A DNA stretch of 64,000 nucleotides from Macrolepiota albuminosa. Taxonomy: Eukaryota; Basidiomycota; Agaricomycetes; Agaricales; Agaricaceae. Shown here piece by piece: positions 21,740 through 32,465 of the stretch (position 1 is the stretch's first letter; each line of letters starts with the position of its first letter). Under the pieces are notes generated by a model that saw only the letters and a list, made by a program, of their open reading frames with translations, ran no database searches and had not been told where the DNA came from. The stretch lies in NCBI GenBank assembly GCA_027475525.1, contig JAMWFC010000012.1:467831-531830 (forward strand). The letters run 5' to 3'. Both the position numbers and the translations under genes were made by a program.

Positions 21740-23720
21740 CAATCAAATCAGTATATTTTGTACTGAATATATGGGGTGCATCATGCCCTTGTTGACTAAG
21801 TGCTACTATTGATGCAAAATGAGTAGTTTACTATATGTAAAGTAGTTCAAAATGGAATTTGAACTGGACTTTGATTATATTTCAACTGTCTCAATTCCAC
21901 AGAGTACGTGGAGCAAGTGTTGACACGCGCGCACACTTTGTAAAAGTATGATTATAATGTTTTAATTGATTTATTTAGAATGTCATGTAGCACACTCAAA
22001 AATGGGTCAATAAAGTATTATTTACTAAAACCTGAAGCTACTGTAATGCTTCTAGGCCTAAGAGATCCGCTCCCTGGAGATTCCGAGCTGTGGCAATGCA
22101 ATTGCTTGCCCAACTCCCCCATTTCCGTCCTTCTTTTATATCCTTTTCTCCTGTGCACAGGCCAACACCCATTTGCATGGTCTCAATGTATTGTTGCATT
22201 CAGCAGGCCTAGATGCCCGGCTTATCAAGTTTCCCAGGGCTGGGCACCGGTACTCAGCGGTACTCGCATTTCCTGGCACTTCAACCACATGATTTTTCTA
22301 TTCTCCTGGCTAAACCTTTTTCCGTGGTTTTACCATCCTTAGCTCATCGCCTTTCCTCTCCCTGGAACTTTCCTCGTCATTTTGGGGTCACGGTGACTCA
22401 TGTCGGTAGCAGGGTTTTCAAACAAAGCTCGTGTATGGGTATGGTGGGTTCTCCGAGGTGTGTTGTTGGGCTCAATGGGTGACAAATCTTGGAATTTGTC
22501 CAAGATCCCGACCCTGCCGAACACTGCCACTTAGCTGGCCCTTTTCTCCAATCAATCTTTGATCACATTCTCACTTTACTGGTTGCACTGTCCCAGTCAT
22601 CAATTTACACATTGTTGGGGTTTTTCAAGGTGAACCTCCCTGCATCTACAGTTTTCGATGCTTGCTTACAGTTTTCAGCAATACTTGGGTATATTGGAAG
22701 TTCTTATGGTACTTTTTGTCTGCCTTGGTTGTGAGACCAATGTATCACTATGTGTGCTGAGGCATAGCACTCTAGTCATGTCTGAGTAATGAATTTTGTC
22801 ACCTCTGGAAATAAATCCCAGAACATTTACAGGCAAATTGTGTAAGTAGTTTTCAACTGCTAATTCTCTGCTCCAGCATTGTCATCCATTGACAAATCTA
22901 TGGCCTCTTCAGAGAGGTCATCAGACTCCTTGGCCATGTCTCTGGCAGGAGTGTGCAGAAAGTGATTTTCTACAGCCTCAGCTTTCAGAGCTGCAGGCTC
23001 CTCTGGTACCTCTTCTATGTAGGCTTCCACTATCCTGGTGGTAGATGGGCCTGCCATGGCTCATCTGATCCTACAACTTCAATTCTGGGGCACTTACACC
23101 TTAGTCTGTACTGATGAGTCAGTGGCTGCCAAGGCACCTGCAGCACTTATTGGCTGCCTGACCCTGTCTGGAGGTCCTTTAAACACTAATTCACTGGACC
23201 ATTTAGATCCTCCTGACAACTAAGTAGTTGGGAGAGTTAATCCCCCAGACATCTTGTCATGCAGATGATGCTGGCAGGTCAGAACTCTGACCTCAATCTC
23301 AAGCCTTCAGCACTTTCTGGTCCAATGATGATGCCTGTGCATCCTAGTTTTTTGCTGGGTTATCCTATAGGTCATGGGCATTGTGCCTACTGTCTATGGT
23401 AACTGTAGGAATAGAGTTACTTATTGGTTCCTTGTTTGAAATTTGCACAGTGTGGCTGTGCAAGAAGCTCAAGAAGCTAATAGAATTCTGTCAACAAACT
23501 CTGCAACTGATGTTGGATGCTAGGCAATAGATTCTAGCTCGTAGATTCAAAAAAATGTAACAAAGTTACAGTTTTATGAGAGCTTGGTATTCACACTGCA
23601 CAGATTTAGACTAGTCCAGTCTATTGACTATGTAGTTATAGAATAAAAATAAGCTGCTTATCAAGCAGCAGATAAATAAATATATATATAATTAGATATT
23701 ATAATGAAATTATATCATAA
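21740..23720. other. mixed repeat-derived sequence
   Basis: No recognisable gene. One minus-strand frame at 22860-23057 (MAGPSTTRIVEAYIEEV, acidic, ending DLSMDDNAGAEN) could be the start of a gag-like ORF. The segment at about 22.23-22.53 kb is richer in CpG than its surroundings, suggesting a younger or unrelated insert. Confidence 0.3.
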
Positions 23721-23847
23721 CCAATGAGCTTCTGACGTTGTAAGAAGAAAGAAAACAATAAGCAAGGAGGAAAATTTGTACTGGGTCCAAATGGGAAGAG
23801 CTCAGTAGAGCCGGTCCCATGTTTATTGCTTGTATACCAGTAACAAG
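23721..23847. repeat. 127-bp direct repeat, copy 1
   Basis: CCAATGAGCTTCTGAC... to ...CCAGTAACAAG. It is nearly identical to 24062-24188 with a few transitions. The two copies flank a 196-bp dispersed repeat. Confidence 0.85.
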
Positions 23848-23862
23848 AGGGGAGGTGGGTGG

Positions 23863-24058
23863 GTAATAACAAAATATACTATGTCGCAGTACTATGAGTG
23901 TTGAGATTCGGGAAGTAAGTAAGTAAGTAGAAAACCCACCTAGGAAGCAAGCATTGAGATTGAAAAGAATACCAATGTCTCAACCCGCTCTCTAGTGGGT
24001 GAGCACATGAGTCCTGCGACTCTGTGCATATTGACCTCATGAAAGTTTTACTTTAACA
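23863..24058 (-). repeat. 196-bp dispersed repeat, copy 1
   Basis: Minus strand begins TGTTAAAGTAAAAC and ends TTTTGTTATTAC. A second copy is at 52521-52712; they differ mainly in a GTAA microsatellite and by transitions. Both are directly flanked by 3-bp repeats (TGG here). Possibly part of an LTR or a short non-autonomous element. Confidence 0.8.
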
Positions 24059-24061
24059 TGG

Positions 24062-24188
24062 CCAATGAGCTTCTGACATTGTAAGAAGAAAGAAAACAAT
24101 AAGCAAGGAGGAAAATTTGTACTAGGTCCAAATGGGGAGAGCTTGGTAGAGCCAGTCCCATGTTTATTGCTTGTATACCAGTGACAAG
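24062..24188. repeat. 127-bp direct repeat, copy 2
   Basis: Second copy of the 23721-23847 unit. Its start abuts the 196-bp repeat, as if that element had inserted at the junction of a tandem pair. Confidence 0.85.
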
Positions 24189-24485
24189 ATGCAGCTATTC
24201 TCCTATGACATTGAAAAACAATTGAGTAAAACGATTAAGGGTTGTCGCTGGCATACAGTATTCATTGACTGGTTGCGATCAACAACTGTAATTGAGGTTA
24301 GTAGTCACTAAGCAATGTGCTTGGGTGACTTTACCTCAGCTAGTCTCAGCATAACGTCTGCATGTGCATGGACGCCTCAGAGACCATAATGAGTTATTGC
24401 TTTAGCAACAATATTAGTGTTCAAGACACCAGTTTCTGTGAGGAAACAGACCTGAGGCAACCATGTTGTAAAGAAATAATAATTA

Positions 24486-24661
24486 TCATTTTATTGGCTC
24501 ACTCTGTCTGCTCAGCACAAGGGCATGTAAGACAATGGGATGTTTCCTGATATATCTCTGGAAGGTGTCTGAAGACCAATGTCCAGCCACCTGGATTACA
24601 GAGGGTGGTGCTCCAATCTCAGCAAGGAAAGTTGCACCTCCGGCATGTAGAGATTGTCCAG
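24486..24661 (-). pseudogene. tyrosine recombinase, C-terminal catalytic part
   Basis: Reads TGQSLHAGGATFLAEIGAPP, VIQVAGHWSSDTFQRYIRKH and ends QSEPIK before TGA. The family pattern is S-x-R-A-G-G-A-T, G-R-W-S-S-D and the nucleophile Tyr in Y-I-R-K. The Tyr is kept, but both Arg are His here, as expected from CpG decay (CGT to CAT). It continues the recombinase at 25813 across the inserted sequence. Confidence 0.85.
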
Positions 24662-25808
24662 TGATAATGCCAACTGTAGTTGGGTGCGCTGGACATATAT
24701 GCAGTACAACACCGTCTCCAGCACTTGGTGTGCGTAGTTGTGAGGAGTCCTGACAGGGTCCCAGTGTGCTCAAGTGGAGGTGATAGAATGATGTGCTAAA
24801 TTATAGCACTTCAGAGGCTACCTGGCAGACAGTAAGTGTTATAGCTTAAAGAAAGATATTGAAGAAAAGACAAGTAGTGCAGCATATTGTGCCTGTAGGT
24901 GGCACCATAAATGACAAAGACGAGATAGACAAGACTAGTGCCCGACTTAGTGATGAAGTCAGAGAAAGCTAGCGTGATTTGAACGCTAAGTGTAACTGTG
25001 TGCTCAAGAGGTTATGATTCATTGTTATATACATGTAAAGTAGCTAGTTTATATACTATGCACTACCATGTTTGCCCAGATAAAAGTCCATCTGCAGCAC
25101 TACCTCCTAGCGCCTCTCCTTGTGGTTTCCTCTAATGGTGACCTGTCAACGGCAACCTTTTGCACATGGATGACGGCTACCTCCTAGCGCCTCTCCTTGT
25201 GGTTTCCTCTAATGGTGACCTGTCAACGGCAACCTTTTGCACATGGATGACGGCGACCAACGGTGTTATGACCCACAGCAACCAGCAGCGACTCTATATT
25301 GACTTAGAATTATATGAGTCTGCTCACTTTTACTATAACTCTGATTGGCCAGGCTGTTCCAGGGTATGGTCAGAAAATCCTTGACAGACGCCGTGAGCGC
25401 TAATGTCAGCGCTACTCATTGTACCAGTTCCTGACAGGTTCAGATGTTGGATTTAAGTATATCCAGTGCTGCCGTCATTGATCCTTTTAGACTTCTGATT
25501 GAAGTGCCTCATCTAATGGCAGCACCTGCTGCTGGCTCCTTCTAGAAGTGATTGGGGTTTAGTTAGAGTCCCCTCCTGCCGTCGTGTTAGCACTATATGT
25601 TCTGAGCCTTCTTTGTCCTTGGAATAGGTGAATGGAGTGTGCTGAAGGCCTGGTAGCTGGCGGTTAGGGTAAATGGATACGTCCTGTAGTAGAGTGCCAG
25701 AGCTAGGCTGCTCTATATTCCCAACTGGCCGCTAGAGTCTTCAGTACATCAAGTGTTGGTTGGCCTATAATGTCCCTTGATGCGCTCAGTTCAAGTAGAA
25801 GCCTATCA
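24662..25808. mobile_element. 1147-bp insertion with 4-bp target duplication (probable solo LTR)
   Basis: Begins TGATAATGCC and ends GCCTATCA, so it has TG...CA ends with an imperfect terminal inverted repeat. CCAG flanks it on both sides (24658-24661 and 25809-25812). Removing it rejoins the recombinase frame. It contains no coding sequence that I recognise. A 77-bp tandem duplication at 25101 inflates its length, so the true size is probably 1070 bp. Confidence 0.7.
25101..25254. repeat. exact 77-bp tandem duplication
   Basis: Copies 25101-25177 and 25178-25254 are identical. It lies inside the 1147-bp insertion. Confidence 0.95.
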
Positions 25809-25812
25809 CCAG

Positions 25813-26220
25813 CAATATTGTTATCAAAAAAAGTCCACAAACGGCGGATGAAAAAAGATTGGATGGGTGACAATCTGTCTTCTTGGAGCCACAACTCACA
25901 ACAAAGTGGAAACTTGGAACTGCAGCTGTTCCAGTATTGTATAAATTGTCACCATGGGTCAGACGTGTGATGAGTTTTCTGAATATAGACCAGATTTTCT
26001 TCAAAAAAGGCATCGGCCTTGTGTGTCAGCAAGAGGAAAGAAAAGTGATTGTATGCATTGTTGACAGAGTGCAATGTAGTAGTCTTTCAATAGTCCTGTA
26101 ATGCTACGTCATCTGAGCAAGTCATTTCACCAAGATGCAGAAGGCCATGGAAGCCAGTGGAGAGCATGGCAATGAAAAGTAGGTCATCATGGGAGGGGTT
26201 CACACTATAATGAGTGATGA
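25813..26220 (-). pseudogene. tyrosine recombinase, central part
   Basis: The minus strand reads SHDDLLFIAMLSTGFHGLLH, LGEMTCSDDVALQDY, THKADAFFEENLVYIQK and SFFIRRLWTFFDNNIAG, with three stops. This is the region of the first catalytic Arg in fungal DIRS recombinases (L-L-R-L-G-E); here it reads LLHLGE. Confidence 0.75.
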
Positions 26221-26221
26221 C

Positions 26222-26632
26222 TCATACAATGTCTTTGCAAGTCAATGCATGGTTTTGCTGGGTTGCAGACAAGAAACATTTTTTTGAACCTGATAATGTC
26301 TTTTTCATGAGAGAGGAATTGTGTTTGCTGTGGACATTTGGGAAGTAAATTTTGAGTTGGTTGCATATGCCAGACAGGTAAACAGCAATGGATTTTGGGT
26401 TGATATGGTGAGACATGTATGCAATGTAGAGGGATAATGTGTCAGTGGTAGGTTTTGTGTTGAGATGGTGAAGCTTTATGAAGTTGAGGTAGGAGTTGAG
26501 AGCTGAGCTGTAGGATTGAAAGGTAGCATTGTTAATGCCATAACCGAGTGCAATGGAGCATTCTCTAATCAAACGCTCCTTTGACCAAGCAACCCAGCAA
26601 GGTTGCCTGGGTTTTACAGTGGGTATGATCAT
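26222..26632 (-). pseudogene. tyrosine recombinase, N-terminal SAM-like domain
   Basis: Reads LGYGINNATFQSYSSALNSY, FIKLHHLNTKPTTDTLSLYI and PKSIAVYLSGICNQLK, the core-binding domain of these recombinases. Its ATG overlaps the TGA of the upstream RNase H frame as ATGA (26629-26632), suggesting coupled reinitiation in the ancestral element. Confidence 0.8.
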
Positions 26633-27300
26633 TTTTCTATTGCCCCCAGCAGATCTTGAGGGGGTACAAAATTGTAGATGGTGATTGTGGGGTGTAAAGC
26701 TCTGACATCTTCGAACCTATGCCTAGACAGGAGGTCTGCAGTAACATTGTCCACTCCCAAGATGTGGAGAACTTTGAGTCTGTGGCTCTGCTCTAAAAGA
26801 ATATCAACTGCAAACTTGAGCAGGGGGTTATAGAGAGGTTGAGCATGCAATGAATTGAAAATGTCAACCGTGTTACTATTATCGGAGTAGATTGCGATTT
26901 GTTGGGGTGCACTCAGGAACAAGTCAGCGTGATGCAAGGAGCACACTATGGTCAAAGCCTTGAGGAAGAAAATGAGGTCTGGAGGAGTGTCATTTCCTAC
27001 TGGGCAATAATACCCATGTAGTAAATGTGAGTACCAGAAAGCTAGACCTGTTGGGCATGTGTCACACTCAACAATGAGATTGGCATCAGATGGTTCCCAG
27101 GCTTGAGCACTCAGAAGAAGTGTGCCATTGCAGCACTTGAAACAATTCGCTCTCCAAATTAGATTAGCTCTCATGCTTGTGTTGCACCAAATTCTCACAT
27201 TTGGATTATCTGGAACCAAATTCAGTTTTGCATAGATGTTTGAAAGGCATGAGGCTAGTAGTGGAAAAACATTGAGTCCCCAATTCACCCATCCGGCCAA
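26629..27300 (-). pseudogene. DIRS RNase H domain
   Basis: Starts LAGWVNWGLNVFPLLASCLS directly after a TGA in the same frame. RNase H motifs are NLIVECDTCPTGLAFWY, IAIYSDNSNTVDIFN and LGVDNVTADLLSRH, containing the catalytic Asp residues of this subfamily. Confidence 0.82.
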
Positions 27301-28242
27301 TCATTGCCATTCTCTTTTGGTGTAGTGAGTGGATCTTTTTTTGCTGTACGACATAAAGCGACAGATTTCTTTGACAAGATCTTGTTTGGCCTCAGGGGGA
27401 AGTGTCATTGACATAGCATTGGGGTCTACCAAAATACCAATAATGGTTAGTGGAGAGCCAAAAACCTGTTTCTGTTGTTTATGTGGTATGCCGAGATCAT
27501 CCCATAGCCGCAGGAGATTGACTTGACTCTTCAGCATGGACTGCTGGTACAGCTTGTAGAAAGATAGATTGTCTTCATCATCAGCACCATAAGAATTGTC
27601 ATTGAAACACAAAGGGTCTGATACCTCATACGAGTCCTGAGCAGACCAGGTTATAAGGCTATTGACAGAACCCCACCAGTTGAGAGAAGCACATCCACTG
27701 AAGCAGTTGCAACAATCGACATGACGTGAGTTGTCAATTGTTACTATTTGCTTTATCTGCCAGCAGAAGTGCATTGGAATTAATCGGTAAGCATTGGCGA
27801 CATTGGACTTCCACAAAATTAAGTGTCGGTTGCTTGTGCAGCGGATCTTGAGTAGTTTACTCCCTAAGTGCTTCATTCTATCCATAGGAAAACCACTGAT
27901 ATCCTTGTATTTTATCATTGAATTCAGAAAATGTGTGCCGGCAGATTGATTGGTAACCAGACAGAGATTGGATGACTTTGGTTTTGGCACAGCATGAATG
28001 GGGGAACTGTACATGCCATCAAACAACTGACTGCCAAAAAATCAGGGGAAAAATGTCCTGCAGCAACTTCGATATCATGCTGCATTTGCAAGAAGTTGGC
28101 TTCATTTGGATCTTCAGGGGTTCCGAGCAACATGTCACATGTTAGTGGGTAAGTTGAGGGTTATGTGTTGGCAAAAGGCCAGAAGTCTTCCTTAATTAAG
28201 GCTTTTTATGACTGAATTCATGAAAGGACAGTTTGGGTGGTG
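27301..28242 (-). pseudogene. DIRS reverse transcriptase
   Basis: The well-preserved part 27301-28026 reads MYSSPIHAVPKPKSSNLCLV, TNQSAGTHFLNSMI, LILWKSNVANAYRLIPMH and SYGADDEDNLSF, the RT fingers and palm. It ends REWQ-TGA-LAGW; the family has R-E-W-Q-R-L-A-G-W, so CGA has become TGA. The stretch 28027-28242 (HHPNCPFMNSVI then several stops) links it to the upstream ORF. Confidence 0.82.
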
Positions 28243-29244
28243 TCAAACAAGGTGTTCAAAGACTTCTATGCAGACAGGTGTCACTAGTTTGAAGAGATTG
28301 CTATGGTTTTGAAGCGTGGTGGTGACATGGGAGTTGTTCAGTTCATCATTGGAGGGTGAAGGAAGAGGTCTTGCTGTAAGAGACCATTGGATCAAAGTGG
28401 GAGGGAGTGGTCGAGCAAAATCATAATAGTTAAATTGGAGGTATTTGGGAACGTTACCCTTTAAGACATCAATTTGTGATGTTTTGCGGACACTCTGTTT
28501 TTTGATGGTTTCCCCCACATCTCCAACACACATGCCTCCAGAAGCATTTGCTGGCATCAAAGGGACATCCAAGATTTGTGTTCCACCTCTTGCATACTGC
28601 TCAGCTGTTTCCTTGTGGTCCTCCACCTCTGCTTGATTGATTGATGGCTGATTTTCCTCCACCTTTCCACAATGAGCCACAGTGGTTGATTCCTCCGGTG
28701 TCAAGGATGGCATCCCAGAGATCATCAAACATTCCCCTGTCTGTGAGTAACATCTTTGTCCCAGCTCTGACTCGTGCTTAAATGGCTTTCTGAAACTCAA
28801 TGACACTGGCATGTAGACCTGATGGCTTGGCAGAGAAGAGGCTGACAATGTAGCAGTAATGGTTGGACCATTCTTCTCTTTGGTTGGGCCATGCAAACTC
28901 AAGGGCCTCTCCATAGAGGTTTGCAGCGACAGTCCATTGGCTGAGGTCCTCGACTCTTTGAATCGGATCGCTGTAGCCAAGGACGATTTCATGGTTTCTG
29001 ATATGCCCTCGATTCTCTCAAGGAGCTCTGATATGGTGGATAGCAGAATAGATGGCATCGAAGTCTGCAAGTTCTCCTCTAAAGAGTTTATCCCATTCCA
29101 TTGATGGGAAGTTACAGGGAGCTGCTTGGGACATGGTGATCTGTTGTTTGGCTGTAGTGGGGTTCTTGAGGTAAAGTTGGAACAACTCTCTATTTTGGAC
29201 ACATTGAGGGTCTTCATTCTCTCAAGCAAGTCTTTCTTCTTCAT
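28243..29244 (-). pseudogene. DIRS ORF1/gag-like region fused to RT N-terminus
   Basis: A 333-codon frame. Residues 1-250 are Ser/Thr/Pro-rich with no motif (gag-like by position). The last 70 residues (FARPLPPTLIQWSLTARPLP, SNLFKLVTPVCIEVFEHL) match the segment that precedes the RT in this family, so one polyprotein once ran from here to 26629. The ATG at 29244 may be internal; the same frame is not open further upstream. Confidence 0.6.
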
Positions 29245-29344
29245 ACCAAGGGAAGTCGCTCGCTCTGACTTTCTGCTTCTTGACTTTCATCCCACTCCTT
29301 TCAGCACCAGATTCATATGGTCCCTTGGTATCACATGATTCGTT

Positions 29345-29806
29345 GTCGACATCTGATCCTTGCTGGACCAGTTGTGCTCAGCAGGCAGGCAAGTATCCTC
29401 TATTGATTTCTCCTTCCTCAATATGACTGGCACTGGTTCTATTTCTCCTCAGAAGACTGCAACTCAGTGTTTTGTCTATGCTGCTCGCTTCGCTTTTTGG
29501 CCTTTTCTCAGTGCAAAGCTCATCAAAGGGGATGGGCCGCTGCGACGCATGGCGAGACCGAGGTCTACGGGTTGTCGGAAAGGTGACGCTGTGTGGACGT
29601 GGCAGTGTCAGCGTGACATTGTCAGCGTGACGTGCCAGCACGACATTCGAGGGTACGGTAATTTATGAGTAAATGAATAGAATTCGTCCCCGTTTATGTA
29701 GACGTCAGTATCGAAACTGCATAGATTGATGTCCGTAACCATAATATATAAAAAAAAAGGCATAAATGTATCAAAAAAAAATGTCATAATTTCGAAAAAC
29801 CATTCT
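29345..29806. other. transition zone to CpG-normal DNA
   Basis: CpG frequency rises abruptly here. No gene is seen; A-runs at 29748 and 29776 are close to the 3' end of the minus-strand gene that follows. Confidence 0.5.
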
Positions 29807-30262
29807 TCAGTTCTCATCGTCGTCCCTGTAGGCGTAGAACGTGTTTGCGTCAACACGGCCGCCGTACAGGAATAGATACATCCCTGTGCGACGCGGCCTC
29901 GCGTTCGTAGCCTGTAAATGGGTTGATTCGACCAATCATAGCGAAAAAAAATGCAACGAACCTGTCCGTTGTAACAATTGGGTGCTTTCCTCCCCATAAC
30001 TCCCTTGCAGCGCTTCAATGAGCCAACAACGTACGCGTACGCACGCCTGACCGTTTATCAGGCATTCAGAGCAAAAAAGAAGGCACAAGGCCACTTACTT
30101 CATGCCTTGAACCACACCAGTCACTCTGCCTCCCCTTTTTCCGATTTTACGCGACGGATCGCCGTCGACGGTTCGGGAAACCGCATGCGATGATTCATCG
30201 AAAGTCGAAGAGCAATTCATGGACGTTGTGAGGTCAAAAATAACGTCGAATAAAGCGTTCAT
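29807..30262 (-). CDS. small 3-exon gene of unknown function (117 aa)
   Basis: Exons 30262-30099, 30046-29962 and 29911-29807 join in phase with introns GTAAGT...CAG and GTTCGT...CAG of 52 and 50 nt, giving 118 codons with a TGA stop. The protein starts MNALFDVIFDLTTSMNC, has a basic middle (RKIGKRGGR, LKRCKGVMGRK) and ends YLFLYGGRVDANTFYAYRDD. I recognise no family. Two clean introns and phase continuity over three exons argue for a real gene. It stands alone between repeat DNA and a tandem array. Confidence 0.55.
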
Positions 30263-30334
30263 GGCTGGGCAACGTCTGGGATGCTGTGACGATCCCAATG
30301 CATCGAATCGCGCGTGACGGTCATGAATACCCTA

Positions 30335-30940
30335 CCTGCGCCTCAACGTCGCTCCTGTTGGCCTTTAAACGGCCAACGTTGCCCCTCTTCGTCATCCTTG
30401 ATGTCCCTGTACGCGGGTTAGATACATTGTGCCCTCCACATTGTGCCCTGCCTGCACCTCAACGTCGCTTCCGTTGGCCTTAAAACAGCCAACGTCGGCC
30501 CTCTTCGTTGTCTTTGATGCCTCCGCACGCGGTTTGACGGTCACCAATACCTACCTGCGCCTCAACGTCGCTCCCGTTGGCCTTTAAACGGCCAACGTTG
30601 TCCCCCTTCGTCATCCTTGATGTCCCTGTACGCGGGTTAGATACATTGTGCCCTGCCTGCACCTCGACGTCGCTCCCGTTGGCCTTAAAACAGCCAACGT
30701 CGGCCCTCTTCGTCCTCTTTGATGCCTCCGCACGCGGTTTGGAATATATTCGGCACGCCCTATAATATAAATCATGAGGTCGGGACGCGGTTTACAAGTA
30801 TGACGCGATGATTGATCACATAAAACCCACCCCCGCATCATCATCGCTCCCGTTGGCTGATATTAGCCCTCGCGTGGTCCTTGGAGCATCTGCACGCGGG
30901 TTTGAACTTGTATGCACGTCCTATTATCGAAATAATGTGT
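30335..30940. repeat. tandem array of about 100-bp units with palindromic cores
   Basis: Units start near 30340, 30447, 30552, 30656 and (diverged) 30830. Each carries CAACGTCGCTCCCGTTGGCC and then a short palindrome (GTTGGCC...GGCCAAC or GTTGGC...GCCAAC) around TTTAAA or TTAAAA. Units alternate between two types (ending GTACGCGGGTTAG and GCACGCGGTTTG), so the higher-order period is about 211 bp. Confidence 0.85.
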
Positions 30941-31037
30941 TCGGAGCATAGCTAACAAGTCTTACGCAGCATTTTATCCCAAATACGTCGCCTACGCATC
31001 AGCATTGCTGAAGTCCTGTGGCAAGAGCACGAAGGCA

Positions 31038-31857
31038 CTAACCATGTAATATAAAACCACGATGGTCTCTTTGTCCAGCACGTCGACAAGCTGCGAGCCA
31101 TAAGCCGTAACGAACCTGTTCCAGACCGTCTACATCTTCATTGCTGACAGGGGCGCGAGAGTGGATATTATCGGAAAAGGATATTGAAGGCGTGGGATGA
31201 GGACTAGCGGGATACCGTGATGACATACAGACATCGTCATTAGTACCGAATACATTCATCGTGTTCCTAATATTTTCTGCGTCTCCGGTTGGGTTATATC
31301 CAGGTACGATGAGATCGGCTGAGGTAAAAATATTAGGAACATTTGTTCCCAGATACCATGAAGCTTGAGCGTGAGGATGGACGCCGAAGGTATGGATGGG
31401 ATAATGCAAAGCAGTCAATTCTACAAGCTCTATCACAGATTTAGCACCAATAGGATGGTTCTGGCCATACCCAAGTTTTATGCGTGGATGAACAAAGGTA
31501 CCGCCTGAGAAATCCAGAGACCTTTAGAGTGATTGGTGAGAATTATATGTTGGCAAAGAAGGACAGACAGTCTTTTGCATCCCTGGCTGCGTTTAAATGA
31601 CGTGGCGTCCAGTGACCATGCACAGGAATAACCATTAAGTAGTTAACAAATTTGACTGGCTTACGTTAACGCCGATGCAGTGTGAGCACAACGGTTAATG
31701 ATGTTCTGCCCTGCTGAGTCCTGTAACAGAAATAGAAACGGTGACTCCGATTCCTTGATATCTAGCAGGATAATGAATAATTCATAGATGTTCGTTATTA
31801 AAGAAAAAGTAATGGACAACTTCGTACCTGTGTCAATATCAAATCGGGGCTTTTCAT
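31038..31857 (-). CDS. unassigned multi-exon gene (partial model)
   Basis: Exons 31857-31828, 31720-31665 and 31521-31038 join in phase. The product begins MKSPDLILTQDSAGQNIINR and contains GGTFVHPRIKLGYGQNHPIG and HPHAQASWYLGTNVPNIF. The upstream frame stays open to about 31.98 kb (YPTSQTQEKNVKHKN), so the first exon may be longer. At the 3' end another frame (FVTAYGSQLVDVLDKE, ending SNADA at about 30.99 kb) reads better than the listed one, so a further intron is possible. The 3' splice site of the last exon (AAAG/G) is weak. No family recognised. Confidence 0.45.
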
Positions 31858-31859
31858 TT

Positions 31860-32465
31860 TTTCGCCTGAATTGTGAGAGGAAGGGAAAGTGAGCAAGTTT
31901 TTATGCTTTACATTCTTCTCCTGTGTTTGAGACGTAGGATATTCAATCGCCAATTCCAAAGCTTATAATCAGCTGTGATCCAACGATGTCAATGCTGTCA
32001 AACCTAGAAAGAACTAATAAGAACAAACTGCCCCGTAGTCCTGGAGACACGTAGTCTTTCGTCTATATGCCGACTTTACCCACATTTGCATTTGGCTGCA
32101 TATGACCCGCCAGTGTGACTATATGACGTTTTCAGAACATATAGCCGTGCGGGTGAGAGGAGACATACCTAGCACTTTGAATGTCGACAACGCATGCTTG
32201 AGCGACTCCCATGAGAGCGGATGCTGACAATGAAACTGCTCGTGGGTGCACGGGGATTGCCGCAGATCTGTCAGGTCACGTTATATAAAGTCTTCCCATG
32301 CTCTATTCTAGAATAAACTGCTGGTTCCAGAACTGGTTACATCAGAAAGTGCCAAACGTGGCGGTCTCGGCTCCTGCAACAGCTGACAAATAGTTGTGTA
32401 TGTTTATTGTTATTGTATGATTTGTATTTGATTGGCCCATCTGTTCTTGTTCTGCAATTGTCACC
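31860..32465. other. intergenic, between divergent genes
   Basis: Lies between the minus-strand gene and the JmjC gene on the plus strand and presumably holds both promoters. No motif is claimed beyond the TCACCATGG context of the JmjC start at 32466. Confidence 0.4.

Larger units (their letters stand above)
24486..29340 (-). mobile_element. DIRS-like tyrosine-recombinase retroelement
   Basis: On the minus strand an ORF with the RT N-terminal region, RT, RNase H and a tyrosine recombinase follow each other. RT with a tyrosine recombinase in place of an integrase defines the DIRS order. The coding is interrupted by TGA stops, and a 1147-bp insertion splits the recombinase. Both catalytic Arg positions of the recombinase read His. 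I could not identify the inverted terminal repeats or the internal complementary region, so the outer ends are approximate. Confidence 0.85.
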
